Below are positions 38,792 to 52,482 of a stretch of DNA of 64,000 nt, piece after piece (within the stretch, counting starts at the first letter, position 1; each line of letters starts with the position of its first letter). The stretch is from Xanthomonas massiliensis (lineage in GTDB: Bacteria > Pseudomonadota > Gammaproteobacteria > Xanthomonadales > Xanthomonadaceae), in the NCBI RefSeq assembly GCF_900018785.1, contig NZ_FCOY01000006.1, positions 868,001-932,000 on the forward strand, given 5' to 3'. A model generated the notes under the pieces. The model worked only from the letters and a program-made list of their open reading frames with translations, did not search any database and was not told where the DNA came from. Made by a program: the position numbers and the translations under genes.

Positions 38792-39799
38792 ATGGCCAGC
38801 CACGAATCCGACGGTCCTGTCGATTGGGAAGCGCTCGCGCGCCAGTACTGGGGCGCGTGGACCAGTGCGTTGCGCGAGCCGCCTTCGGCCGCCGCACCGG
38901 CGGGCGAAGGCGCGCCGGACTGGGAGGCGATGTTCCGGACCTGGCGCGAGCTGTTGCAGCAGCTCGGCACGCCCGGGGCGGAGGCCGCCGCCGAGGGCCT
39001 GGGCGGGCCCGCCGCGCACTGGTTCGCGCTGATGCAGCAGGTGGCCTCGCGCTTCGCCGGCCGCGAGGCTTCCGGTGCCGAGATCGCCGCGGCCTGGCGC
39101 CAGGCGGTGCGCGGCCAGGAGGCCGACTGGCTGCGCTGGCTGGGCCAGGCCGGCCAGGCCAGCTGGGACCCCTGGCTGGAACGCATGTCGCGCTGGCTGG
39201 CGCAATGGCGCGCCGCCGGCGCGCCCTGGCTGGACCTGCCGGGACTGGGGCTGGGACGCAACGACCATGCGCGCTGGCAACGCCTGGCCGACGCGCAGAA
39301 GGCCTACCAGTCCGCGGCCGATGCCTACCTGGAACAGCTGCGGCAGGCGCTGGAGGCCGGCTTCGCCCTGTTCGAGCGGCGCCTGGCCGAGCACGAGGCA
39401 CCGGGCACGCGGCTGGACAGCGTGCGCGCCCTGTTCGACCTGTGGATCGACGCGGCCGAGGAAGCCTACGCCCAGGTCGCGCTGTCGCCACGCTTCCAGC
39501 AGGCCCATGCCGATTTCGCCCACGCGCAGATGCGCCTGCGCGCGGCCATCCAGGCCGAGGTCGAACGCATCGCCGAGCCGCTGGGCGTGCCGACCCGCAC
39601 CGAGATGGACAGCGCGCACCGGCGCATCACCGAACTGGAACGCGAACTGCGGCGCCTGCGCGACCAGCTCGAACGGAACGAACCGCCACCGCCGCCGCCC
39701 GAGCCCAGGCCGCGGCGGCGTACGCGCCGGACGGTTCCGCCCGCGGCGCCCAAGGGGGCTGCGCCGCGCCGGCCGGCCCGGCGCAAGCCGGCGCCATGA
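38792..39799 (+). CDS. phaE: Class III polyhydroxyalkanoate synthase subunit PhaE
   Basis: 335 residues. GGAGGG five bases before the ATG at 38792. Helical protein with Trp-rich N-terminal part, a central region typical of PhaE (RLDSVRALFDLWIDAAEEAY), a coiled-coil stretch (TEMDSAHRRITELERELRRL) and a Pro/Arg-rich basic tail. PhaE is the non-catalytic partner of PhaC in class III synthases and aids granule formation. The four-base overlap with phaC supports the pairing. Confidence 0.92.
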   Translation: MASHESDGPVDWEALARQYWGAWTSALREPPSAAAPAGEGAPDWEAMFRTWRELLQQLGTPGAEAAAEGLGGPAAHWFALMQQVASRFAGREASGAEIAAAWRQAVRGQEADWLRWLGQAGQASWDPWLERMSRWLAQWRAAGAPWLDLPGLGLGRNDHARWQRLADAQKAYQSAADAYLEQLRQALEAGFALFERRLAEHEAPGTRLDSVRALFDLWIDAAEEAYAQVALSPRFQQAHADFAHAQMRLRAAIQAEVERIAEPLGVPTRTEMDSAHRRITELERELRRLRDQLERNEPPPPPPEPRPRRRTRRTVPPAAPKGAAPRRPARRKPAP

Positions 39800-40866
39800 A
39801 CGGCCCCCTGGACCTGGACCCCGAGCGCCTGCTGGCGGAGGCATTGCGGGCCCAGCGGCGACTGGGCGAAGGGTTGCGCCTGCTGGCGCAGGTGGGCGAG
39901 GTGGACTACGGCGCCACCGCGCGCCAGGAAGTCTGGCGCGACGGCAAGGTCGTCCTCTACCGTTTCGTCGGCGAGCGCCCGCCGAGCGCGCGGGTGCCGT
40001 TGCTGATCGTCTATGCCCTGGTCAACCGCCCGTACATGGTGGACCTGCAGGCCGACCGCTCGCTGGTGCGGCGCCTGCTGGAGCAGGGCGAGGACGTGTA
40101 CGTGCTGGACTGGGGCTATCCCGACCGGTCCGAGCGCTACCTGACCCTGGAGGACTACCTGCTGGGCTACCTGGACGGGGCGGTACGCTGGCTGTGCCGC
40201 CATGCCGGGTTGCCGGCGATCGACCTGATGGGCATCTGCCAGGGCGGCGTGTTCGCGCTGTGCTATGCGGCCCTGCGCCGCCCGCGCGTGCGCAACCTCG
40301 TCACCATGGTCACGCCGGTGGACTTCCACACCCCCGACAACATGCTCGGGCACTGGGCACGGGCGCTGGACGCGGACCTGATGGTCGACACGCTGGGCAA
40401 CATCCCGGCCGACCTGATGAATGCCAGCTACCTGATGCTCAAGCCGTTCCGGCTCAACCTGCAGAAGTACGTGGGCATGCTGGACATCCTCGACGACCGC
40501 GAGGCGCTGGAGGATTTCCTGCGCATGGAGAAATGGATCTTCGATTCGCCCGACCTGGCCGGCGAGGCCTTCCGCGAGTTCATCCAGACCTTCTACCAGC
40601 ACAACGGCTTCGTCGCCGGCGACGTGCGCATCGCCGGGCAGGCGGTCGATCTGCAGGCGCTGGACATGCCGATCCTGAACATCTACGCCGAGCAGGACCA
40701 CCTGGTGCCGCCGGACGCCTCGCGTGCCCTGGGCGGACTGGTGGGCAGCGACGACTATGCCGAGCTGGGCTTTCGCGGCGGCCACATCGGCATCTATGTC
40801 TCCGGGCGCGCCCAGCGCGAGGTGCCGCCGGCCATCCACGCCTGGCTGCGCCGCCACGACGGTTGA
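39796..40866 (+). CDS. phaC: Class III polyhydroxyalkanoate synthase subunit PhaC
   Basis: 356 residues, the short class III size. Alpha/beta-hydrolase fold with lipase-like box MGICQGGVFA (catalytic Cys near residue 148), Asp in YAEQDHLVPP and His in GGHIGIYVSG completing the triad. Polymerises short-chain hydroxyacyl-CoA into storage polyester. No phaA or phaB is in the window, so precursor supply must come from elsewhere. Confidence 0.94.
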   Translation: MNGPLDLDPERLLAEALRAQRRLGEGLRLLAQVGEVDYGATARQEVWRDGKVVLYRFVGERPPSARVPLLIVYALVNRPYMVDLQADRSLVRRLLEQGEDVYVLDWGYPDRSERYLTLEDYLLGYLDGAVRWLCRHAGLPAIDLMGICQGGVFALCYAALRRPRVRNLVTMVTPVDFHTPDNMLGHWARALDADLMVDTLGNIPADLMNASYLMLKPFRLNLQKYVGMLDILDDREALEDFLRMEKWIFDSPDLAGEAFREFIQTFYQHNGFVAGDVRIAGQAVDLQALDMPILNIYAEQDHLVPPDASRALGGLVGSDDYAELGFRGGHIGIYVSGRAQREVPPAIHAWLRRHDG

Positions 40867-40982
40867 GGCCGGCGCTTGCCGCCACGGGTATCGACGATGA
40901 CAGGCACCCCTCCGTTTTCCCTGGCGACGGCGTGCCGGCATGGGCCGATCCGGCACCGGAGGCGGCGCCGGGAGCGGCGGCG

Positions 40983-41450
40983 ATGCGCCTGAGCGTCCTG
41001 CGCACGGCGCAGGTGCTGGGCGCGCTGTGGACCCTGCCGAACACGCTGGCCGGCCTGCTGCTGGGCGTGGCTGGCATGGCCGCCGGTGCGCGCGTGGGCT
41101 GGCAGCCGCGCGAGTGCGCGCTGGTATTCCGGCACTGGCCGTGGGGGCCGGGCGGGGCGATGACCCTGGGCAACGTGATCCTGCTCAAGGGCGCCAGCCT
41201 GGATATGGCCTGCGCGACCTACGAGCACCGCGCGGGGCGCTGCCGCCACCCGCGGGTGCGGCTGGGCGACCACGAGCGTGCCCATGTCTTCCAGTACCTG
41301 GTGCTCGGCCCGCTGTTCGTGCCGGTGTACCTGGCGTGCGGCGGGGCCCACGTGCGCAATCCGTTCGAGCGCGCGGCCGACCGCTACGCACTCATCGGGC
41401 GCGGCTGGTGGCCCGGGGCCGGCTCAGCCGAGACGGGCGAAGCCGAATAG
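40983..41450 (+). CDS. Putative membrane protein with HExxH-like motif
   Basis: 155 residues. ATG at 40983 with GGGAG six bases upstream. A hydrophobic N-terminal helix (NTLAGLLLGVAGMAAG) and a second hydrophobic segment (YLVLGPLFVPVYLACG) bracket a polar stretch. The sequence DHERAHVFQY fits a zinc-protease HExxH signature, and a later Glu (NPFERAADRYA) could be the third ligand, as in gluzincins. No named family was recognised. It follows phaC by 116 bp and may be co-transcribed. Its 3' end overlaps the convergent oxidoreductase gene by 27 bp. Confidence 0.7.
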   Translation: MRLSVLRTAQVLGALWTLPNTLAGLLLGVAGMAAGARVGWQPRECALVFRHWPWGPGGAMTLGNVILLKGASLDMACATYEHRAGRCRHPRVRLGDHERAHVFQYLVLGPLFVPVYLACGGAHVRNPFERAADRYALIGRGWWPGAGSAETGEAE

Positions 41451-42635
41451 GCGTTCCAGCGGATGGCGGCGGCGCTCGATCGCCGCGCGCAGCATGCCGG
41501 CGCCGATCGTGCTGTAGGTGATGCCGTTGCCGCCGTAGGCCATGGCGAACAGGATCCGTCGCGGCAGCGCGGGGTGGGCGCCGAAGAACGGCAGGCCGTC
41601 ATCGGTCTCGGCGAAGGTGCCGGCCCAGGCGAAGGCCGGTTCCGCCTCCAGTCCCGGCAACCGCCGCGCGAGCTTGCGTTCCAGCCGTGCCGCCTTGCGC
41701 GCGACGCGCCGGTCGCGGCGCGCGGGGATGTCCACCGCATCGTCCTCCCCGCCCACCACCAGGCGGCCGTCGCCGGTGCTGCGCAGGTACAGGTAGGGCC
41801 GGGCGGTCTCCCACATCATGGTCCGCGACAGCGCGCCCAGCCGCGCGGCGGGCAGGGGATCGGTGACATAGGCATAGCTGCTGCGGTTGCGCGCGACCGG
41901 CCGCGGCAGCCAGTGCTGGGCGGCGTAGCCGGCCGCCACCACGACGTGGCCGGCGCGCAGGTTCACGCCCTCTGCGGTGCGCAGGTGCATGCAGCCGCGC
42001 CCGGGACGCACCTCCACCACCTCGGTGCGGTCGTGGACGTGGGCACCGGCGCGCCGGCAGCGCGCCAGCAGCCGGTAGGTCAACCGGTACGGATCGACCC
42101 GGGCCGCGTCGCGGCTGAGCAGGCCGGCGGGCGCTGCCACCCCGAAGCGCTCGTGCAGCTCGCCGCGGTCGCACCCGGCCACGGCGATGCCGTGGCGCCG
42201 GCGCAGGGCGAGCTCGTCGGCCAGGCCGGGGACATCGCGCCCGCGGCTGGCGAAGTACAGGCTGTGGCAACGGGCGAAATCCACGTCGCGGAACGGGCGG
42301 ACCCGTTCGGCCAGCTCGTCCAGGGCGTGCAGGCAGGCCAGGTAGGCCTGGGCCGCGGCCGCCTCGCCGTGGCGCTCGGCCAGCCCGGTCATCGGCACGT
42401 CGATCTCGTACTGCAGCAGCGCCGTGCTGGCACACGTGCTGCCCCAGCCGACGTCGCGCTGTTCCAGTACCGCCACATCGTGGCCGTGCCGGACCAGCTC
42501 GTCCGCCACCAGGGCGCCGGTGATGCCTGCGCCGATCACCGCCACGTCGCAGGCGAGGTCGTGTTCCAGGGGCGGGAAGGCCAGCATCAGGCCGTTCCTG
42601 ACCGCCCAGAAGGGATAGCCGCTCTTCAGGTCCAT
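41424..42635 (-). CDS. FAD-dependent oxidoreductase, DAO family
   Basis: 403 residues. N-terminal Rossmann motif VAVIGAGITGALVADEL (about 31-47), then the GWGSTCASTALLQYE segment, and a C-terminal GTFAETDDGLPFFG plus AYGGNGITYS, all typical of glycine oxidase/D-amino acid oxidase-like proteins of the GlpA/DadA/YgaF kind. Oxidises an amine or hydroxy acid; substrate unknown. ATG at 42635 gives MDLKSGYPFW; further upstream starts add only non-family sequence. Confidence 0.85.
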   Translation of the reverse strand: MDLKSGYPFWAVRNGLMLAFPPLEHDLACDVAVIGAGITGALVADELVRHGHDVAVLEQRDVGWGSTCASTALLQYEIDVPMTGLAERHGEAAAAQAYLACLHALDELAERVRPFRDVDFARCHSLYFASRGRDVPGLADELALRRRHGIAVAGCDRGELHERFGVAAPAGLLSRDAARVDPYRLTYRLLARCRRAGAHVHDRTEVVEVRPGRGCMHLRTAEGVNLRAGHVVVAAGYAAQHWLPRPVARNRSSYAYVTDPLPAARLGALSRTMMWETARPYLYLRSTGDGRLVVGGEDDAVDIPARRDRRVARKAARLERKLARRLPGLEAEPAFAWAGTFAETDDGLPFFGAHPALPRRILFAMAYGGNGITYSTIGAGMLRAAIERRRHPLERLFGFARLG

Positions 42636-42760
42636 GAACCCATCAGGCCCACTCCAGGGTGAAACGGCCGTGAGCTTTACGGGCTGCTGAGGCAATTTGC
42701 ATGCAGCTGTAACGATCGCTCGCCTACCCTGTCCTCCGTAGTTGGAACGGGAGTGTATTC

Positions 42761-42985
42761 ATGTCGATCGTGCTCTACGTGGGCGGCAGCCGGGACGGCG
42801 AGAAGGGGGTGATGCCCTACGGCTTCACCAAGTCGATGACCGAGGGCGAGGCCGGCCGGGAGATCTACGTGGAGCGGCGATTGCAGGTGCATGGCGGCCC
42901 GCGACTGCGGGTGATGGCGCTGGAAACCCTGGACGAGGACGGCGTGCGCGAGCACCTGCGCCGTCACCGCCAGCGCCCGGCCTGA
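42761..42985 (+). CDS. Small hypothetical protein (74 residues)
   Basis: ATG at 42761 with GGAG about ten bases upstream. Sequence [20 protein letters not shown] and later [15 protein letters not shown] is compact and beta-rich, with no membrane segment. No function is known. It is divergent from the FAD oxidoreductase and precedes tex by 95 bp. Confidence 0.7.
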   Translation: MSIVLYVGGSRDGEKGVMPYGFTKSMTEGEAGREIYVERRLQVHGGPRLRVMALETLDEDGVREHLRRHRQRPA

Positions 42986-43079
42986 GGCCGGACCGGCCCG
43001 CACGCGCCTGTCAACCGGTGCGTGCCGGGGAGGGGGCTGCCAGAATGGCGGCTTTCCTCCCGTGGTACCGGTTGTCGCA

Positions 43080-45440
<2,361 letters not shown>

Positions 45441-45442
45441 GC

Positions 45443-45482
45443 TTCCTCCAGGGCGGCGGCGTGCCGCGCCGCCCTGGAGGAA
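45443..45482 (+). terminator. Long hairpin terminator after tex
   Basis: TTCCTCCAGGGCGGCG (45443-45458) and its exact complement CGCCGCCCTGGAGGAA (45467-45482) give a 16-bp perfect stem with an 8-base loop, starting just after the tex stop. No T-run. Confidence 0.7.
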
Positions 45483-45881
45483 AGGGGCGCGGCGGGATGC
45501 GGCCAGCCTCGAGGACCGTACGTGGGTCGGGACGTGCCGGGTGGCAGACGCCGGCATGGGCGCGGACTACCGGGCCTTGGTGCGCCGGTGCGAAAGCCGG
45601 GGCAACGCCATCGTCGAGCCGGTATTGGAGGGGGCGAAGCCTTGCAGCGCAGAGTCCGGACAGGCGCATTCCCGCGCCGGGGTGCGTGAACGTGCCGGGG
45701 TGGCCGGAGCAAAGGTTGCAGGCAAGACCGGGGACGGTCCGGAACGTTGGAAGAGATTGTCGCGTTCAGCGGCACGGCCGTATCCGGAAGCCGGCCCGCC
45801 AGCATGCCGCCGCCCACGACCCGCGACCGCACGGAAATCGCCGTGCGTCGCGGCCTCGCCTCGGCAAGCGGATGCCGACCG
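45483..45881. other. Intergenic, no gene seen
   Basis: About 400 bp between the tex terminator and the convergent response regulator gene. No credible frame or RNA found. Confidence 0.45.
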
Positions 45882-46262
45882 TCAGTTCGCCGAAGGCGTG
45901 CGCCAGGCGAGGGCGTCGACAAGGGCCTGGCGCAGCTCGGCACTGTCGTAGGGCTTGGCGAGCACGACGCCGGCACCGAAGGTGCGGGGCAGGGCATCGG
46001 CAGCCAGCCCGGTGGCCAGCACGAACGGGATGCCGGCGGTGACCAGGTGCGTGGCCACCGCCTCGCTGGTCTCGCCGCCGCCGAGGCGAAAATCGAGGAC
46101 GGCCAGATCGGGATTGCCGCTGCCGGCCAGCTGCAGGGCCGCAGCGACCGTACCCGCCGGGCCCAGGACCTGGGCACCGAACTGGGCCAGTTGCAGCTCC
46201 AGCAGCGTGGCGTTCATCTCGTCGTTTTCCACCACCAGCACCCGCAACCCTTGCAGCGCCAT
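45882..46262 (-). CDS. Single-domain response regulator
   Basis: 126 residues, a lone receiver domain. Acidic pocket VVENDEMN (about 9-16), phospho-acceptor Asp in DLAVLDFRLGG (near residue 52), and conserved Lys in LAKPYDS (near 104). There is no output domain and no histidine kinase nearby, so its partner and output are unknown. ATG at 46262 has AGGAAGG upstream; an earlier in-frame start at 46280 is less likely. Confidence 0.88.
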   Translation of the reverse strand: MALQGLRVLVVENDEMNATLLELQLAQFGAQVLGPAGTVAAALQLAGSGNPDLAVLDFRLGGGETSEAVATHLVTAGIPFVLATGLAADALPRTFGAGVVLAKPYDSAELRQALVDALAWRTPSAN

Positions 46263-46366
46263 CCGGACCTTCCTGCCCATTCATGCTTGCGACGTCTGAG
46301 TATAAAAGCGCCATGGGCCCCCACCGGAAGCACTTTCGGCAACGGCTCGTTGAACGATTCAGCATG

Positions 46367-46394
46367 TTGTCGGCGCAGGCGCCTGGGCTATACT
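46367..46394 (+). promoter_or_regulatory. tRNA-Leu promoter
   Basis: TTGTCG (46367-46372), 16-bp spacer, TATACT (46389-46394), ending 10 bp before the tRNA. Confidence 0.65.
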
Positions 46395-46404
46395 GCGCGG
46401 CCGC

Positions 46405-46491
46405 GCCGGAGTGGCGGAATCGGTAGACGCAGCGGACTCAAAATCCGCCGCCCTTAAAAGCGTGTGGGTTCGAGTCCCACCTCCGGCACCA
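46405..46491 (+). tRNA. tRNA-Leu (anticodon CAA)
   Basis: 87-nt class II tRNA with a long variable arm. Acceptor GCCGGAG pairs with CTCCGGC; anticodon loop CTCAAAA gives CAA (reads UUG); T-loop GTTCGAGTC; CCA encoded. Confidence 0.96.
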
Positions 46492-47005
46492 GGTCCCCGC
46501 ATCGCCCGTTTGCTGCCGTCGTGGCACGGCCGTGGGGCGTTGCCGGCAGGCAATGGGATGCGGTCGCCGCACGGCATGATCGCCTGTTCCTTCAGGCTGG
46601 CGTCCTCGCCGCCAGACGCTACGGGGCATCGGGGGGCGATGCCGCGGAATTCCTGCGCTCGTTCGCCGTGGTTTCCTGCCTTTCCTTCAACCTTCAATGA
46701 TCCCGCTCGGCCTGGCCGCGGCGGCAGACGGCATGTTGCCGGCAGGTCGCATGCGCGGCCGGCGACGGAGCTGCGTCGAAAAGGCCAGGGCGCATGGCGT
46801 GACGCGCAACCGCGATGCCGTCGCCTTGCATGAGGAATACCGGCGCGGAATCCGCACGCAACATCTGCTCCGGACGGCGGGGCTCGTCGCGGGCTTCGCC
46901 GGCGAGGCAGCCAGCGCGCCGATGTGGGCCGATGGCCGCGACGGAAGCCATGCGGCAGGACCGGCCCGGCTCGCCGTTCCCGCGTGCAGGCGCCATCGCG
47001 CCCGG
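46492..47005. other. Intergenic, no gene seen
   Basis: About 510 bp between tRNA-Leu and dmeR without a convincing frame, repeat or terminator with a T-run. Confidence 0.45.
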
Positions 47006-47278
47006 CTATTTCAGGTGGGTCTGCAGCAGTTTGACCAGCGCCTGCGCCTCCTGGCGCCGCCGCTCGGCATCGGCCTCATCGGCCAGGTGCCCGCTGATCT
47101 GCCCGGCCAGCACCTCCATCATCAGGCCCTGCATCGCACCCTTGGCGGCGGCCATCTGAACCAGCACCTTGCCGCAGTCCTCGTCAGCCTGCAGCGCCTT
47201 CTCCAGTGCGGCGACCTGGCCGGCGATGCGCCGGACGCGTTTCAGCAATGCCTGCTTGGCGTGGGAAGTGTGCGACAT
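47006..47278 (-). CDS. dmeR: RcnR/CsoR-family metal-sensing repressor, DmeR-like
   Basis: 90 residues, all-helical. MSHTSHAKQALLKRVRRIAG at the N-terminus, His3 and Cys35 at the positions used for nickel/cobalt in RcnR, and His64; position 60, His in RcnR and FrmR, is Gln. The divergent cation diffusion facilitator gene and a G-tract operator between them match the known dmeRF arrangement, in which Ni or Co relieves repression. The missing His60 may change metal preference. Confidence 0.88.
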   Translation of the reverse strand: MSHTSHAKQALLKRVRRIAGQVAALEKALQADEDCGKVLVQMAAAKGAMQGLMMEVLAGQISGHLADEADAERRRQEAQALVKLLQTHLK

Positions 47279-47290
47279 GATCCGGATGAT

Positions 47291-47307
47291 ATACCCTGGG
47301 GGGGTAT
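47291..47307. promoter_or_regulatory. DmeR operator with G-tract
   Basis: ATACCCTGGGGGGGTAT pairs AT-rich ends around a run of seven G residues, the typical A-tract/G-tract form of RcnR/CsoR-family sites. Located 12 bp from the dmeR start and 24 bp before dmeF. Confidence 0.75.
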
Positions 47308-47331
47308 CAATCGAATGGGGTCCTTGCCGGC

Positions 47332-48297
47332 ATGCAACTCGATGTCCTGGCCGCCGATCGGCGGCATTCCCACGTCTTCGACGGCGGCAATGCGCTGGCC
47401 GAGCGTGGCGCGCGGCGCGCGATGTGGCTCACCCTGGCCATGATGGTCGTCGAGATCGGCGGCGGCTGGTGGTTCAACTCGATGGCGGTGCTGGCCGATG
47501 GCTGGCACATGAGTTCCCACGCGCTGGCATTGGGGCTGTCCGCCTTCGCCTATGCCTGCGCGCGCCGCTATGCCGGCGACCGGCGATTCGCCTTCGGTAC
47601 CTGGAAGATCGAGGTGCTGGCCGGCTACACCAGCGCGGTGCTGCTGCTGGTGGTCGCCGCGCTGATGGCCTTCCAGTCGGTGGAGCGCATGTTCCAGCCC
47701 GCGCAGATCCACTACCGGGAGGCCATCGCGATCGCGGTGGCGGGACTGGTGGTCAACCTGGTCTGCGCCTGGTGGCTGCGCGACGACCACGACCACACGC
47801 ACGACCATGCACACGGCCACGGCCACGGCCACGGCCACGCGCATGCCCATGGGCAGCAGCACGACATCAACCAGCATTCGGCCTTCCTGCACGTCGTCGC
47901 CGATGCCGCCACCTCGGTGCTGGCGATCGTCGCCCTGCTGGGGGGACTGTTCTTCGGCGCGGCCTGGCTCGACCCGCTGATGGGGGTGCTGGGCGCGGTG
48001 CTGGTCACGGTCTGGGCATGGGGACTGCTGCGCGCGTCCGGGCGCGTGCTGCTCGATGCCGAGATGGACGATCCGGTGGTGGAGGAAATCCGCGAGGTCA
48101 TCGAGGCCGGCCGCGTGCCGGCGCGGCTGACCGACCTGCATGTGTGGAAGGTGGGACGCGGCAAGTATGCCGCGGCGGTCGCGCTGCTCACCACGGCCGG
48201 CTGGAGCGCCGACGACTTCCGCCGGGAACTGGCCGTCCACGAGGAACTGGTGCACCTCACCATCGAGGTCATCCGCGTGGAAGCGGCCGTCGCTTGA
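47332..48297 (+). CDS. dmeF: Cation diffusion facilitator, DmeF-type nickel/cobalt efflux
   Basis: 321 residues, six membrane helices. Metal sites LADGWHMSSHA in helix 2 and HVVADAATS in helix 5. A His-rich loop (about 148-176, with many His and Gly repeats, e.g. HDHTHDHAHGHGHGH) lies between helices 4 and 5. The C-terminal domain has TDLHVWKVGRGKYAAAVAL. Exports divalent metals by proton exchange. Control by the divergent DmeR is very likely. Confidence 0.93.
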   Translation: MQLDVLAADRRHSHVFDGGNALAERGARRAMWLTLAMMVVEIGGGWWFNSMAVLADGWHMSSHALALGLSAFAYACARRYAGDRRFAFGTWKIEVLAGYTSAVLLLVVAALMAFQSVERMFQPAQIHYREAIAIAVAGLVVNLVCAWWLRDDHDHTHDHAHGHGHGHGHAHAHGQQHDINQHSAFLHVVADAATSVLAIVALLGGLFFGAAWLDPLMGVLGAVLVTVWAWGLLRASGRVLLDAEMDDPVVEEIREVIEAGRVPARLTDLHVWKVGRGKYAAAVALLTTAGWSADDFRRELAVHEELVHLTIEVIRVEAAVA

Positions 48298-48740
48298 GGA
48301 TGCGTGGCCGGTGCCATCGGTTCCTGTCGGCTTCAGGCCGGCATTCCCCGGGCGCATGAAGGGAGTGTCCTACTGCCCCATCGGCGGCGGCGACGTAGTG
48401 ACCGCGAATCTCGGCCACCACGGTGCCGTCCACCTGCAGCGGCACCATCGGCGATTGTCGCCGGCGTAGCGGTTTCCACGGCCGCGCGCGGCGCCAGGTC
48501 CGGCGGCGGCATGGCGGGAGCCCCGGGTACAAGGCTGGACGAGGACCGGAGCGCCCCCGTTTGCGAGAGCGATCCAGAGGGCAGTCCGCCTGTGCACACG
48601 CCGCAAGGACATGGCGCGGGGGCGCTTCCCGTGCGGCCCGCGGGGCCGGAGTCGCACTGTCGAAAGCCACAGGCGGGTGACGCGGTACCCGGCCGCGAAG
48701 CGGTCCCCGGCACGATGGCGTGGACCAGGTGCACGACGGG
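48298..48740. other. Intergenic, no confident gene
   Basis: About 440 bp between dmeF and the liu operon end (convergent). One minus-strand stretch (about 48340-48450) reads MVPLQVDGTVVAEIRGHYVA with protein-like composition, but it has no good start and no recognised family; it may be a gene remnant. Confidence 0.35.
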
Positions 48741-49696
48741 CTACGGCGCAGGGGGACCGGGTTCGCCCGTGTCCGCCGCGGGAATATCGCCGGCCCGGGG
48801 CCGCGCCGCCAGGGCGCTGGCCACCTTCGAGCGGGTCGGCCGGCCCAGGGCCGAGCAGATGAACGTGCCGGCCTCGACCAGGCGCGGCAGGTCCACGCCG
48901 GTGGCGATGCCGAGCCCGTCGAGCATGTAGACCACGTCCTCGCTGGCGACATTGCCGGATGCGCCCGGGGCGTAGGGACAGCCGCCCAGCCCGGCCACCG
49001 CGCTGTCGAACACGGTCACGCCCAGTTGCAGCGAGGCCAGGATGTTGGCCAGCGCCTGGCCGCGGGTGTCGTGGTAGTGGCCCGCCAGCCGGCGCACCGG
49101 CACCCGGGCCATGACGGCTTCCAGCATGCGCATCACCTCGCCCGGCGTGCCCACGCCGATGGTGTCGCCGAGGGAGATCTCGTAGCAGCCCATCTCGTGC
49201 AGGGCCGCGGCGACCGTGGCCACGGCGGCGGGCGCGACCGCGCCATCGTAAGGGCAGGCGATGGCGCAGGAGACGTAGCCGCGCACCGGCACGCCGGCCT
49301 GCCGTGCACGCTCCACCACCGGTGCGAAGCGGGCCAGGCTCTCGGCGATGGAGCAGTTGATGTTCCGCTGCGAGAAGGTTTCGGACGCGGCGCCGAACAC
49401 CGCCACTTCCTGCGCGCCGGCGGCGAGGGCGGCTTCCAGGCCGCGCAGGTTGGGCACCAGGGCCGACCAGGCCACGCCGGTGCGCCGTGTCACCCCGCGC
49501 ATGACCGCATCGTGGTCGGCCATCTGCGGCACCCAGCGTGGCGAGACGAAGGCGGTGGCCTCGATGCGGCGCATCCCGGCGTCGGCCAGGCGCTCGGCCA
49601 GGGCGAGCTTGGTGGCCGTGGGCACCTGGCCCGGCTCGTTCTGCAGGCCGTCGCGCGGGCCGACCTCGACCAGGCTGACGCGGTCGGGCAGGGCGT

Positions 49697-49700
<4 letters not shown>
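48741..49700 (-). CDS. liuE: Hydroxymethylglutaryl-CoA lyase
   Basis: 319 residues. Cleaves HMG-CoA to acetoacetate and acetyl-CoA, the last step of leucine breakdown. Motifs: [12 protein letters not shown] at the N-terminus (about 11-22), [12 protein letters not shown] with metal-binding His, and the signature [19 protein letters not shown] near 262-280 with the catalytic Cys. Starts inside the liuD stop (4-bp overlap). Last gene of the operon. Confidence 0.95.
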
Positions 49701-51681
<1,981 letters not shown>

Positions 51682-51682
<1 letters not shown>

Positions 51683-52473
51683 CACGGCACCTCCCAGTGC
51701 GGCGAACGCTTGGCGAAGAAGGCGGCGATGCCTTCGCGCGCCTCGTCGCCGGCCCGGGCTTCGGCGATGCGCGCGGCGGTGTCGGCGGCCAGCGCCGCGT
51801 CGATGGGCCGGCCGGCCACGTCGACCATCAGCCGCTTGCATTGCGCCAGCGCGCCGGGCGCGGCGGCCAGCAACGCCATGGCCAGCTGCCCGATGCGCGC
51901 ATCCAGGGCCTCGGCGGCGACCACTTCGTGCACCAGCCCGAGCCTTTGGGCCTCGTCGGCGCCGAAGCGCTCGCCGGTGAGGAAATAGCGCTGCGCCGCG
52001 CGCGTACCGATGGCGCGTACCAGGTACGGGCCGATGGTGGCCGGCACCAGTCCCAGCCGCACCTCGGTGGTGCCGAAGCTGGCCTGCGGGGTGGCGATGG
52101 CGATGTCGCAGGCGGCCACCAGCCCGCTGCCGCCGGCGAGCGCTGCCCCGTGCACGCGCGCGACGGTCGGCTTGGGGCAGGTGGCCAGCGCCTGCAGCAG
52201 CCGCGCCAGCGCGGTGGCGTCGCGCAGGTTGTCGGCGCGGGAAAAGCCGGCCATGCGCCGCATCCAGTCCAGGTCGGCACCGGCGCAGAAGCTCTTGCCG
52301 CGGCCGCCCAGCACCAGCACGCGCACGCCGGCATCGGTCGCCATTTCCTCGACGGCGACGGTGAGCGCGGCGACCAGGCGTTCGTCGAAGGCGTTGTGCA
52401 CCTGCGGCCGGTTCAGCCACACGGTGGCCACCGCGCCGGTGCGCTCGATCTGCAGGATGTCCTGTCCGGTCAT
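51682..52473 (-). CDS. liuC: Methylglutaconyl-CoA hydratase (enoyl-CoA hydratase family)
   Basis: 263 residues, crotonase fold. Oxyanion-hole segments [13 protein letters not shown] (about 59-71) and [20 protein letters not shown] (about 107-126), and the [18 protein letters not shown] stretch, are typical. Position between the carboxylase subunits gives the assignment: hydration of 3-methylglutaconyl-CoA to HMG-CoA. Confidence 0.92.
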
Positions 52474-52482
52474 CGCGGGCCC

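Noticed and set aside
48340-48450. Protein-like fragment on the minus strand between dmeF and liuE
   Set aside because: No start, no ribosome site and no family match; could be chance or a remnant, so not called as a gene.
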